The notes: generated by a model from the letters alone, not told the origin. DNA of 47,443 bases from Verrucomicrobiota bacterium (GCA_023433275.1 JAEZDN010000110.1:1-47443), one strand, 5' to 3'. Positions 25,668-33,419 are shown, numbered from the stretch's first letter. Numbers and translations are program-made.

Positions 25668-26594
25668 TTACAACTCCACTGGTGCGCTCGGCACGCGTCG
25701 AAATTTCCCCAGATCGCTGTTGAAGCGAACCTTGAACGACGCCCCCAGGCTGCTCCCGCCCGGGCCGAAACTGCTGTTCAGCGCGAGCCCCATCATCCAG
25801 ATGCTCCGGCCCAGCGGGTTTCCCCGGCGCGGAACCTCCCAGATTACGCCCGGGCGGATCGTCACCACATCCTCGCTGCCCCGGCCGATCACGCGCGTCG
25901 TGTCGTACGCCACCTCGAGGGTGTAATGCCACCGATCCCGGTCCAGCACCCACCCACCGGTGACCCCGACCGAACTGTCGCGCAACGCATTCTTCGCAAA
26001 CTGCCCGGGCACGGTGGTGTGTTCCACCAGATCCAGTCGCACGCCCGCGAAAATCCGCAGGTTCGGCCGCGCCTTGAAGCGACGCGAAAAAGTGAGGTAA
26101 GGCCGGAAATGACGAAGCCCGTCCGTGAGCTCCGCCGGGGGATGTCCTGTGGGAAACTCGTAGTCGAACCCGGCCGCCGTCTCGCAGCCCGGAAAAATCG
26201 ATTCCCCCAGGTTCACCTTTGCCCCCACGCGCAGGCTCGCCAGCCCATGGCGGTCAAAACTCGGCACCGCTCCCTGCCCATGGCTGAAGTACGGCACGGC
26301 GCGCAGGCTCAACTCCGTCCTGTCCGTCATCCCATACCGCAGGCCGGTGACCACGCGCATGTGATCCCGCTTCTGCCAGTCACCGAGACGCGGATTGAGC
26401 GAAATCCGCAAGCCTCCCTCCTCCAGCGTCGTGGGCAGATGACTGTGGAACACGTTATCGATATTCAGCTCGTCGTCGCCCAACCGCGGTCGCATTTCCG
26501 TACCTGGTGGGCTGACCGTCAGCGCCGCGTGCCCGAAAACCGAGACGCAGGCGATCCCCAGCCCCAACAGCAAGGTCTTGCTGCGGGTGCGCAT
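25668..26594 (-). CDS. Probable outer-membrane beta-barrel protein
   Basis: The 308-residue product begins with a signal peptide (TRSKTLLLGLGIACVSVFGHA). The mature part is a chain of amphipathic strands with alternating residues, such as HMRVVTGLRYGMTDRTELSL, GLASLRVGAKVNLGE, RPYLTFSRRFKARPNLRIFA and WHYTLEVAYDTTRV. This resembles transporter-type (MetA-pathway or 'transporter' family) barrels annotated in many Gram-negatives. The C-terminus does not end in a classical Phe, ending PSAPVEL. Function is unknown. ATG at 26594 is selected because it gives a standard signal peptide. Orientation and the 56-base spacing allow co-transcription with the VOC gene. Confidence 0.75.
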   Translation of the reverse strand: MRTRSKTLLLGLGIACVSVFGHAALTVSPPGTEMRPRLGDDELNIDNVFHSHLPTTLEEGGLRISLNPRLGDWQKRDHMRVVTGLRYGMTDRTELSLRAVPYFSHGQGAVPSFDRHGLASLRVGAKVNLGESIFPGCETAAGFDYEFPTGHPPAELTDGLRHFRPYLTFSRRFKARPNLRIFAGVRLDLVEHTTVPGQFAKNALRDSSVGVTGGWVLDRDRWHYTLEVAYDTTRVIGRGSEDVVTIRPGVIWEVPRRGNPLGRSIWMMGLALNSSFGPGGSSLGASFKVRFNSDLGKFRRVPSAPVEL

Positions 26595-26897
26595 CCCGGG
26601 CGGACGAGTGTAGCAGTGGTTGCTCGGCATGAATCAACGAAGGGGGCGCCTAACTATGGCCCGGCCCCCGCGCTTTTTCACGGGGGTGTCCACATACCAG
26701 CTCCCGCGTCGGAACCCGCCGGATTGTCACCGTCGGTCCCGCATATCGCGGGGAAAATCCCCCATGCTGCACGGGGCGTTGCCGGGAATCCCCCAGCCCG
26801 GCGCCCGCTTTCCGCCCGGTGGCGGGCACACCGCGCCTCTGGTTTAATGTCCGCCGCCCCGACCGGATCAGCCGGCGCGGGAGTCATTGCCCTCACC
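26595..26897. promoter_or_regulatory. Divergent intergenic region upstream of the HPF-like gene
   Basis: About 300 bases without a gene. It holds GC-rich dyads, including a CCCCCGCG/CGGGGGTG-like hairpin near 26669-26690. The promoters of both flanking genes must lie here, but no convincing -10/-35 pair can be assigned by eye. Confidence 0.35.
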
Positions 26898-27296
26898 ATG
26901 AATACCACCGGACAAGATTCCAAAATCCTGATGCAAGGCATTCACGTGGATCTCTCGGCCGGCCTCCAATCGGCCATTCGGGAAAAAATGGGGACGCTCC
27001 TTCACCACGACCCTCGCATCATTCGCGTCAACGTCCGCCTCCACCGCGATCAAAAGGTGGGCCAGGACTACCACTTCACCGCCACGGCCCAGGTCGAACT
27101 CAGTGGACCCGACCTCGTCGCCCGCGCGGAGGCCAACGATGCCTACGCCGCGATCGACCTGCTCTCGCAGAAACTCGACCAGTTGCTTGAACGCCGTCAC
27201 GACCGCCGCAAGGACAAGCGCAACCACCCCCAGCCCATCGATCTCGACGCTCCCGTCCCGAAGATGACCGCGGACACCTCCTCCGCGGGCGGTTGA
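26898..27296 (+). CDS. Ribosome hibernation promoting factor-like protein (short HPF/RaiA family)
   Basis: The 132-residue protein has the HPF/RaiA core: MQGIHVDLSAGLQSAIREKM, the RVNVRLHRDQ strand, YHFTATAQVELSGPDLVARA and NDAYAAIDLLSQKLDQLLER, ending in a basic RRHDRRKDKRNH tail. In the family the core binds the 30S decoding centre and silences ribosomes in stationary phase. The protein is slightly longer than short HPF but lacks the long-form dimerisation domain; its last 25 residues look disordered. It is followed by a DUF3606-like gene (62-base gap) and a glutaredoxin gene (18-base gap), suggesting a stress operon. Confidence 0.85.
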   Translation: MNTTGQDSKILMQGIHVDLSAGLQSAIREKMGTLLHHDPRIIRVNVRLHRDQKVGQDYHFTATAQVELSGPDLVARAEANDAYAAIDLLSQKLDQLLERRHDRRKDKRNHPQPIDLDAPVPKMTADTSSAGG

Positions 27297-27358
27297 TTCA
27301 CACCCCACGACTTCGCCGGATCCACTTTTCCACCCGTAAATCTCAACCCACCCCCACC

Positions 27359-27541
27359 ATGAAGAAATCCATTTCCAGCGACCGCCAGCGCGTCTCAAGC
27401 CAGGAACACGAAATCAAGTACGCGGGACGCAAGGTCCGCGGCGGAGCCGACGCCGTCCGCGAGGCAAAATCCGAACTCGGGCGCACGACCTCCCGCTCCA
27501 AGGTCATTGCGCGCGCCCGCGGCAACGACGGGAACGACTGA
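27359..27541 (+). CDS. Small DUF3606-like protein
   Basis: The 60-residue basic protein reads SSQEHEIKYAGRKVRGGADA followed by VREAKSELG. DUF3606 proteins share a 'hEvryw.kkfgvs...L.eAv..vG' pattern over about 55 residues, and this sequence fits partly: HEIKYAGRK at the front, an alpha-helix with Val/Ala spacing and a Gly near the end. The role is unknown, and a nucleic-acid association is only suggested by the charge. It lies between the HPF-like gene and the glutaredoxin gene on the same strand. It is too short for high confidence. Confidence 0.65.
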   Translation: MKKSISSDRQRVSSQEHEIKYAGRKVRGGADAVREAKSELGRTTSRSKVIARARGNDGND

Positions 27542-27559
27542 CCCACCTTCCGGATATAA

Positions 27560-27871
27560 ATGACCTCCTCCTCCGCACCTTCGGACCACGCCGCTGTCGG
27601 TAAGGGTATGCCCGAACCACTCCCCGTCCTCTACGTCAAGTCCGGCTGCCCCTGGTGCACGGAGGCCATCGAGTTTCTTTCCGAGCACGGCATCGGTTAT
27701 CGCGAGGTCAATGTGAGCGAAGACGAGGCCGCCTTCGAAAAAATGCAGCGCGTTTCCGGGCAGTCCAAGGCACCCGTTCTCGACTGGAAAGGGAAGGTCC
27801 TCGCGGATTTCGGTCTCGAGGAACTCAAGCCCTTCCTTCAGTCGCAAAACGTGAAGTTCGAGGACAGCTGA
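27560..27871 (+). CDS. Glutaredoxin family protein
   Basis: The 103-residue protein carries the dithiol active site SGCPWCTEAIEFL within a thioredoxin-like fold. IGYREVNVSEDEAAFEKMQR and the cis-proline loop SKAPVLDWKGKVLADFG follow in the correct order. Glutaredoxins reduce protein disulfides and mixed disulfides with glutathione or a substitute thiol. A 16-residue N-terminal extension (from MTSSS) precedes the core; the ATG at 27608 is an alternative start that would trim it. It follows the DUF3606-like gene by 18 bases, so it is probably the last gene of the HPF-headed set. Confidence 0.92.
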   Translation: MTSSSAPSDHAAVGKGMPEPLPVLYVKSGCPWCTEAIEFLSEHGIGYREVNVSEDEAAFEKMQRVSGQSKAPVLDWKGKVLADFGLEELKPFLQSQNVKFEDS

Positions 27872-28064
27872 TCGCCATCCCCAACTCGTGCATCGCCCGG
27901 GCGGATCCGTCGTTCCGCTCCGGCTCGTCGTTTGTCGCCGACAAAACTGCGCGATGCGCGCCACCCGACGACGCCGCGTTGCGCGCCGTCCGCGGCACTC
28001 GCCAAAAACTTCGTAAAGCTTGGCCCTCCTGAAACACGTCCTGGTCGCACCGGTCATTGCAGCC

Positions 28065-28607
28065 ATGGACCCGCGGCCACTAACCGTATTTCTTCTCTTC
28101 TCCCTGCCCGCCGTCGTTTTCGCCGCCCGCGCCCTCCCCCGCGCCACCGTCGAGGAGGATCCCACTGCGGAAATCCGGCTGGGTCGCGTTCTGCCTCCGG
28201 CGCCGCCGGAGGTGATCATCGACGACCCCTCGCTGGCGCCGCGCGGTGACGCCCCGTGGGCGGAGGAACGCTGGTACAAGCGACGTTACGATTATTACTT
28301 TTATCCGGGCTCGAATGTTTATTTCCGACCCGCGGATCGCGTCTGGTTTTATCGCGACAACGGCGCGTGGCGGATCGGCGACGCGCTTCCCTCCCGGGTC
28401 AATGTCGACTTCGAACGTTCGGTCCCGCTCACGATCGAGGATGATCGCCCCTACACTTACCATCAGGAAATTGTCGCACGTTTTCCGCCCGACTATTTCA
28501 GCCGTGTTCAAATTCAGCGCGTGCCGGAAAACCGCTCCACCTTTGACGTCCCGCTCGAACCCACGGACCGCATCGACCGCAAGGCCCGCGACAAGGTGGA
28601 AAAGTAA
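28065..28607 (+). CDS. Secreted acidic protein of unknown function
   Basis: The 180-residue product has a signal peptide (PLTVFLLFSLPAVVFAAR). After a Pro-rich, acidic segment, it contains a Tyr-rich block: WYKRRYDYYFYPGSNVYF followed by WFYRDNGAWRIGDALP. Similar YxxYYYPxxxVYY-type blocks with a later 'G.W' occur in exported proteins of unknown role in several phyla. The C-terminus is charged. The ATG at 28065 gives a standard signal peptide. It lies 186 bases upstream of rsmH but is probably unrelated in function. Confidence 0.65.
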   Translation: MDPRPLTVFLLFSLPAVVFAARALPRATVEEDPTAEIRLGRVLPPAPPEVIIDDPSLAPRGDAPWAEERWYKRRYDYYFYPGSNVYFRPADRVWFYRDNGAWRIGDALPSRVNVDFERSVPLTIEDDRPYTYHQEIVARFPPDYFSRVQIQRVPENRSTFDVPLEPTDRIDRKARDKVEK

Positions 28608-28793
28608 GCGCCGTGCCGTGGCCCCGGGTGCCCCCCCACCCGCATGTGTTTCTCCCGATTGTTGGCGCACCCGCGGTGGTTCGCTCTCTGTGGGCGGGGT
28701 GCCCTCACCCCGCATGGCCGGCACTGCCGCCGAGTCCAGCCGGCACGGCCCTCCGCCCTTGTCACCCGCTGTCCCCGCATCCATTCGTCGGGA

Positions 28794-29864
28794 GTGACCG
28801 ATCCCGCGCCCGACCCAGGCTCCCCTCCAAGGCCCCCACGCCGCCCTCGCTATTCCGGGAAACACCCCCGCCGCTTCGAGGAAAAGTACAAGGAACTCGA
28901 TCCCGCCCGCTACGGCGCGGACGTCGCCAAGGTCCTCGCGAGCGGCAAGACCCCGGCGGGCACCCACCGCCCCATCCTCGTCGAGGAAATCCTTTCCGTC
29001 CTGGATTTGCGCGCCGGCGGGATCGTCGTCGACTGCACGCTCGGGTACGGCGGCCATGCCCGCGAAATGCTGCCGAGGGTTTTGCCGGGCGGCCACTTGG
29101 TGGGCCTCGATGTCGATCCCATCGAACACCCCAAAACCACCGCCCGCCTCCGCGCCGCGGGATTCGGCGAGGATGTATTCACGCCGGTGCGCTCCAACTT
29201 CGCGGGCCTGCCCCAAGCGCTCGCCCGCCTCGGCCTCGCCGGGGCCAACGCCATTCTCGCGGATCTCGGGGTATCCTCCATGCAACTCGACGACCCGGCC
29301 CGCGGATTCACCTTCAAGGTCGATAGCGCCCTCGACCTGCGCCTGAACCCCGGCCGCCCGCCTTCCGCTGCGCAGTGGCTGGCCCGCGCGAGCGCAGGCG
29401 ATCTCACCGGGATTCTTGCCGCTCATTCTGACGAACCCCACGCGGCCCTGCTCGGTCGCGAACTTGCGCGCCGCGCCGCCCACGAGCCTTTCACCCGCAC
29501 CATGCAACTGGCCGAGGCCATTCGCGACATCCTCCGCGCCAACCTCCCCCGCCGCGATGCCGAATCCGTCGATGACACCGTGCGCCGCGTGTTCCAAGCC
29601 CTGCGCATCGCCGTCAACGACGAGTTCGGGGTGCTGGAACTTTTCCTGCGCCAGCTTCCTTCCTGCCTGCTCCCGGGCGGCCGCGTCGCCATCCTCACCT
29701 TTCACTCCGGCGAGGATCGCCGCGTGAAACAGGCCTTTCGCGAGGGCGTGCGCGCCGGATTCTACACCGCGACCAACGACGAGATCATCCGCGCCGGCCC
29801 CGCCGAACGCCGCGCCAATCCGCGCAGCACGTCCGCCAAACTCCGCTGGGCCATCCGAGCCTGA
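28794..29864 (+). CDS. rsmH: 16S rRNA (cytosine-1402-N4)-methyltransferase RsmH
   Basis: The 356-residue protein has the RsmH landmarks: THRPILVEEIL (57-67), the SAM loop DCTLGYGGHA (80-89), LDVD (105-108), ADLGVSSMQLDDPARGFTF and LTFHSGEDRRVKQAF. It methylates N4 of C1402 in 16S rRNA. Two family positions differ: TLGYGGH replaces the common TLGgGGH, and HSgEDR replaces HSLEDR. An N-terminal extension of about 55 residues, basic with YSGKHPRRFEEKYKEL, precedes the core. The start is taken as GTG at 28794, since upstream sequence is not conserved-looking. It is not in a division/cell-wall (dcw) cluster, where rsmH usually sits. Confidence 0.93.
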   Translation: MTDPAPDPGSPPRPPRRPRYSGKHPRRFEEKYKELDPARYGADVAKVLASGKTPAGTHRPILVEEILSVLDLRAGGIVVDCTLGYGGHAREMLPRVLPGGHLVGLDVDPIEHPKTTARLRAAGFGEDVFTPVRSNFAGLPQALARLGLAGANAILADLGVSSMQLDDPARGFTFKVDSALDLRLNPGRPPSAAQWLARASAGDLTGILAAHSDEPHAALLGRELARRAAHEPFTRTMQLAEAIRDILRANLPRRDAESVDDTVRRVFQALRIAVNDEFGVLELFLRQLPSCLLPGGRVAILTFHSGEDRRVKQAFREGVRAGFYTATNDEIIRAGPAERRANPRSTSAKLRWAIRA

Positions 29865-29998
29865 GCCCGCCGCCCCCGCCAGGAACTCTCCGACCAACCG
29901 GGATCCATTTGCCGGTTATCTGGAGGGGCCGACGTTGGTGGGTCCCCGGGAATCACACCGACACGATCCTGAAACCGACCGCGCCCGGCACCCGCCCC

Positions 29999-30031
29999 AT
30001 GCACGAGTAACCTATTGGGTTACTCCTGCAT
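29999..30031. repeat. Near-perfect palindrome between convergent genes
   Basis: ATGCA-C-GAGTAACC, then loop TATTG, then GGTTACTC-C-TGCAT: a 13-bp stem with one C/C mismatch, 5-base loop. It is AT-richer than its surroundings and lies in the 234-base gap between rsmH and the next, convergent gene. No T-run follows on either strand, so it is a poor intrinsic terminator; an operator or REP-like element is possible. Confidence 0.7.
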
Positions 30032-30098
30032 CGTCCGACGACGAGCCCCCTCGACGCTCGTGGGCCGGACGCCCTCACCCGGCGGTCCTCCACCCCTC

Positions 30099-30521
30099 TC
30101 AACCACTCCGCCGGTTCGGATCTTCCACGGGATCAGGCGCCCCGCTGAGCGCAATGCCGGCGGCGGTGAGTTCCTCCCGTAGCTGGGAATGGAATCGCGG
30201 GGCCAGTTCCTCCAGGCGAAACAAGTAGCCCTGCGACGGCACATCCTCACCCAGGAAACTCAGGATGTCGGTGAGTTCCACGACTTCCTCGTCGAGCAAA
30301 TGCTCCTCGAGCACCGCCTGGCTTCCGTCGACGGCCTCGAGCCGCGGCCACGGCTGGCCGTCTTCCGGATCCGCCGCGTGCAGTTTCACCATGCCCTGCA
30401 GTCGCGCACGCGCGATCCGGGCAGCGAAGATGCCGAAATAATCATAAGCGTACGCCACGTTGGCGAGCCGCGCCTGGCGCAGCAGCGCGTCACGTTGTTG
30501 AAGCAATTGATGGTAATTCAT
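30099..30521 (-). CDS. Small conserved-looking protein of unknown function
   Basis: The 140-residue product has no signal peptide. It opens MNYHQLLQQRDALLRQARL with helices, contains YAYDYFGIFAARIARARLQG and a strongly acidic middle (LEEHLLDEEVVELTDILSFL), then FRLEELAPRFHSQLREELTA. It appears all-helical. The start is well supported: GGAGAG stands about eight bases before ATG at 30521, one of the clearest ribosome-binding sites here. The 13-mer GGATGCTCTCCTG overlapping this site is repeated 40 bases further upstream (30524-30536 and 30564-30576). No family is recognised. It is convergent with rsmH. Confidence 0.65.
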   Translation of the reverse strand: MNYHQLLQQRDALLRQARLANVAYAYDYFGIFAARIARARLQGMVKLHAADPEDGQPWPRLEAVDGSQAVLEEHLLDEEVVELTDILSFLGEDVPSQGYLFRLEELAPRFHSQLREELTAAGIALSGAPDPVEDPNRRSG

Positions 30522-30883
30522 GATGGATGCTCTCCTGTTGCGGGTTGATCTCGTCGCTTGACCGGATGCTCTCCTGCGCGGCCCACGGCCAGCCGCGCCC
30601 CGGCCTGGCCCATGCCACCGGGTCTGTTCCATTCCTGCGCTGTCCCTGACGTAGCCTGACTGCCGACTCGTGGACTGTCGCTCTGCGGGCGCTGCGCCCC
30701 TCGCTGTCTGACTCAAATCACGATCCTAACCGTGCATCTGACGACCTGACATCGAACGGCGCTATGCATCGTCACAATCCTACATCGCGCAAGGCAAATA
30801 TCGCCCCGGCGAATGTTGGGGCGAAAAAATCCCCGCCGCAGGAATTCGTATCGGCCGCCCCTCACCGCGGGCGGCGACTTCCC
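30522..30883. other. Intergenic region of 362 bases
   Basis: It contains the duplicated GGATGCTCTCCTG (30524-30536, 30564-30576) and a hairpin CGCCCC/GGGGCG near 30804-30825 next to an A-run. No gene is seen. The composition near 30700-30800 is lower in GC than the surrounding DNA, consistent with a promoter region for the gene at 30099. Confidence 0.4.
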
Positions 30884-31345
30884 TCATATTTCTCTCGGCG
30901 AAATCATCCAGCGCAGGAAAACCTTTCGATTCCGCAGCGCCAGAGCCACCACGGCGCCCTTTTCCAAATCAAACACGGGCGCGCCGGCCCGCCCCGTCAG
31001 CAGCAACGTGGCCAGCGCACTCAGGTGCGGCTCGTGTCCGACCACGGCCACGGGGTGGCGGACTTTCTTCAAACGCCGCGCCAACACCGCCGGGTTGGTC
31101 TCCGGCGTGAGCTCGGCGACCTCCACCAACTTCGCGCTCGACCGCATCCGGTCCGCCAGCCTCTCCGCGGTCTCCCGGGCCCGCACGAGCGGACTGTGCC
31201 AGATCTCCCGCGCCTTCAGCGCCCGGCTGCGCAGCAGGAACGCCGCCATCGCCTTCAACTGGCGTCGCCCCTTCACGCTCAGCGGCCGCGCCGCATCATC
31301 CTTCCCCGCGATAGCGTGCGCATGCCGTATGATGTAGATGTCCAT
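30884..31345 (-). CDS. Phosphohistidine phosphatase, SixA-like
   Basis: The 153-residue protein begins MDIYIIRHAHA, with the catalytic RHxxA motif of the histidine phosphatase (phosphoglycerate mutase-like) superfamily at R7/H8. Further landmarks are SPLVRARETAERLADRM (second Arg) and VAVVGHEPHLSALATLLLTG (second catalytic His). The short length and the 'GHEPhls' motif match SixA, which removes phosphate from His-phosphotransfer domains of hybrid kinases. That role would fit the two hybrid kinases in this window, although SixA-like proteins also have other targets. It is divergent from the engB gene. Confidence 0.88.
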   Translation of the reverse strand: MDIYIIRHAHAIAGKDDAARPLSVKGRRQLKAMAAFLLRSRALKAREIWHSPLVRARETAERLADRMRSSAKLVEVAELTPETNPAVLARRLKKVRHPVAVVGHEPHLSALATLLLTGRAGAPVFDLEKGAVVALALRNRKVFLRWMISPREI

Positions 31346-31456
31346 TCCGGTAGAGACCCTCGGGCCCGCCCCAAGTGCGGCCGGCGGCGTATTTTCCCCT
31401 CCTTCGCCCCCAAACAAAGCGTCGCCAGCCGTCCCATGTCCGTTCGATATGCCGGC

Positions 31457-32044
31457 ATGAAAATCAAATCAGCCGAGTTCGAAACCAGCGCACCCACGCT
31501 CGCCGCGGCGCCGCGCCTCGCGCTGCCCGAGTTCGCGTTCATCGGCCGCTCCAACGTCGGCAAATCCTCCCTCTTGAATCTCCTCGCCGAAAAGCGCGAC
31601 CTTGCCCGGGTCTCTGACCTGCCGGGCAAGACGCGGCTCATGAACTTCTACTGCATCAACCGCAACTGGCGGCTCGTGGATCTGCCCGGCTACGGCTACG
31701 CCCACGTCTCGAAGGCGGATCGCGCCGATTTCAACGAGGCGGCCGCCGACTACATCGAGGGCCGCGAGAATCTCCGCGAGGTTTTCGTGCTCATCGACTC
31801 CCGCCTCGAGCCCCAGGCCATCGACCTCGCCTTCGTCGAATGGATCATCGAGGCCGGCGTTCCGTTCTCGGTCGTGTTCACCAAGACCGACAAGCAGTCC
31901 GCGTCCCAAACGAAGGCCAGCGTGGAACGGTTCCGCCAGGTGGCGCTCAGCGATTTGGACCCCGCTCCCAAGATCTTCATCACGTCCTCCAAGACGAAGG
32001 CCGGCCGCACCGACCTGATCAAACACATCACGGGCCTGCTCTGA
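31457..32044 (+). CDS. engB: Ribosome biogenesis GTPase EngB/YihA
   Basis: The 195-residue protein has G1 GRSNVGKSSLLN (30-41), the EngB-specific DLPGKTRLMNFY (54-65), G3 DLPGYGYAHV (75-84) and G4 VVFTKTDK (139-146), followed by KIFITSSKTKAGRTDL. It is a complete small TRAFAC GTPase needed for assembly of the 50S ribosomal subunit. The start at 31457 (MKIKSAEFETSA) matches the usual family length; an ATG at 31436 would add seven residues. A terminator-like hairpin at 32122-32149 follows. Confidence 0.95.
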   Translation: MKIKSAEFETSAPTLAAAPRLALPEFAFIGRSNVGKSSLLNLLAEKRDLARVSDLPGKTRLMNFYCINRNWRLVDLPGYGYAHVSKADRADFNEAAADYIEGRENLREVFVLIDSRLEPQAIDLAFVEWIIEAGVPFSVVFTKTDKQSASQTKASVERFRQVALSDLDPAPKIFITSSKTKAGRTDLIKHITGLL

Positions 32045-32121
32045 AACGCCCGCGATAGCCGAGCGCGTTCCGCCCCCGCCGCCGAACCCGCGCCGCCCCT
32101 CCTCGCACCCCAAAAAGAAAA

Positions 32122-32149
32122 CCGCCCCGGAGGAAATCCCCCGGGGCGG
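32122..32149. terminator. Bidirectional intrinsic terminator-like hairpin
   Basis: The stem CCGCCCCGG ... CCGGGGCGG, with a short AT-containing loop, is preceded by an A-rich tract (AAAAAGAAAA) and followed by GTAGTTTTCTT. It can serve engB in the forward direction and the small membrane-protein gene at 32160 in the reverse direction. Confidence 0.75.
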
Positions 32150-32159
32150 CGTAGTTTTC

Positions 32160-32255
32160 TTATCGATAGGAGCGGGTCTGGCTGCCGCTGACGGCCATGA
32201 GATAAATCATGGCGGCAACGTACCAGGCCACTCCAACGGCGGCGATAGTCATCAT
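32160..32255 (-). CDS. 31-residue single-pass membrane protein
   Basis: The short gene reads MMTIAAVGVAWYVAAMIYLM followed by AVSGSQTRSYR: one hydrophobic helix with small-residue faces and a basic, soluble C-terminus. The start is supported by AAAAGGAG on the minus strand about 10 bases before ATG, the strongest Shine-Dalgarno match in this region. The hairpin at 32122-32149 just after the stop supplies a terminator. Together these argue for a real small protein. No family is recognised; such single-helix proteins often modulate membrane complexes. ATG at 32252 is an equally possible start. Confidence 0.65.
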   Translation of the reverse strand: MMTIAAVGVAWYVAAMIYLMAVSGSQTRSYR

Positions 32256-32520
32256 GACTGGTCGTCTCCTTTTTATGTGCCGCGCGAGGCGGCTTTGGAG
32301 CCCGTTCCCGCAAGGGTTCAGGCTGTTGATCAAACAACTGGAAGGAGCCCATGCGCCTTCCATCGCCGACGAACGTGAGATTCCACCCCATCAATGGCAA
32401 GAGGTCGCTCCGGCTTCATCGCCACACTCCGCCATCAAAAATCGGCCTCGACTGTACCGCCTCAAAACGGACATGCCAAATCCTTGTCCCACGTGCACTT
32501 GGATCACACTTAACCTGAAA

Positions 32521-32547
32521 ACCCCGCCCGATAAGCCGGGCTTTTTC
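32521..32547. terminator. Terminator-like hairpin downstream of the sensor gene
   Basis: GCCCG-ATAAGC-CGGGC with T-runs on the appropriate sides (CTTTTT forward, GGGGTTTT reverse) sits three bases after the end of the minus-strand sensor gene. It can work on both strands; the sensor gene is the evident user. Confidence 0.7.
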
Positions 32548-32549
32548 CG

Positions 32550-33419
32550 TTAACGCCGCCGCGCCTGGGCGCTCTCGGTCTTTTGGTCCTCGAGACAGTC
32601 GGCGCACACGCCGTGCGTGAACGTGATCTGGCTGCGACACGCGAAATAGTCCTCCACCTGCTGCCAATACCCGTCGTCGTTGCGCACTTTCTTGCACCAC
32701 GCACAAATCGGCAACAGCCCGGACAAGGTGTGAACCTCGGCGTGCGCACTCGACAACTCGTCGTGGCGCACCTGCAGGTTCGCAATCAGGATGCCTACGA
32801 ACAGCGCCACCATGAAGAAGCTCACCTCGAGGTCCCCGATCATCTGCAACGCGACCTCGGCGTTGTTCCAGCCCTGCGCGGCGAACAACATCGCCAGGCT
32901 CACCCGCAACGCATGGAAAACCGCGTGCGCCAGGAACACATTCGTCGGCGCAAATGCCGGCCGCCAGAAATGTTCGGACGCGCGCCGCAGGCACCACGCC
33001 GAGCCCACCGAGAGCGCGCCCCACACCACGCTGTTCACCATCATGCGGCCGCCAAACGTCTGCGCTTGCAGCAGGAAAAACACGAGCGCTGCCGCATGCA
33101 GTCCGATCACGCCGACGATCAGCCGGCGCTGCAAGCGGATGCCCGCGGTGCGCTGCGCGCCAAGAAAAAGCGCGGCGTGCCCCAGCGTCACCAACAGCGT
33201 CGGCAAAAACCGGCCCACCGCGTAGGGCAGCGACGGGCGAAGCGCAAACAACACGTCGGCCGCCGTCATCACCCAGGCGCCGAGCATCCAATAACGCATC
33301 GCCGCCGTCCGTCCCTGCCTCAGCCAGTAATGCGTCATCAGGCACGCCAGGATCGTGCAAATGACGATGTTCGTGAGATAGGTGATGGTTTCCTGACCCA
33401 TGGCCTTCACCGGCAGCAT
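32550..33419 (-). CDS. Multi-pass membrane sensor-like protein with C-terminal two-CxxC module
   Basis: The 289-residue protein has about seven hydrophobic helices (roughly residues 12-210) in the style of integral-membrane sensory (MASE/7TM) heads, then a short helical linker (LQVRHDELSSAHAEVHTLSG). It ends in LLPICAWCKKVRNDDGYWQQ ... FTHGVCADCLED, with CxxC pairs separated by about 33 residues. The tail LxPICAxCKKIRdd.gyW.qve is a recurrent C-terminal module of PAS- or receiver-containing signal proteins, likely metal or redox sensing. No kinase or cyclase domain is attached. An SD-like AAGGGGGG precedes ATG at 33419. The output route is unknown. Confidence 0.8.
   Translation of the reverse strand: MLPVKAMGQETITYLTNIVICTILACLMTHYWLRQGRTAAMRYWMLGAWVMTAADVLFALRPSLPYAVGRFLPTLLVTLGHAALFLGAQRTAGIRLQRRLIVGVIGLHAAALVFFLLQAQTFGGRMMVNSVVWGALSVGSAWCLRRASEHFWRPAFAPTNVFLAHAVFHALRVSLAMLFAAQGWNNAEVALQMIGDLEVSFFMVALFVGILIANLQVRHDELSSAHAEVHTLSGLLPICAWCKKVRNDDGYWQQVEDYFACRSQITFTHGVCADCLEDQKTESAQARRR

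Noticed and set aside
26620..26847. A 75-codon frame in the region upstream of the HPF-like gene
   Set aside because: The translation is Pro/Arg-rich with no family resemblance and overlaps hairpin-rich control DNA.
30804..30830. A CGCCCC/GGGGCG hairpin beside an A-run as a terminator
   Set aside because: On either strand the run on the downstream side is not T-rich (A-run forward, ATATTTG reverse), so it does not fit an intrinsic terminator for either neighbour.
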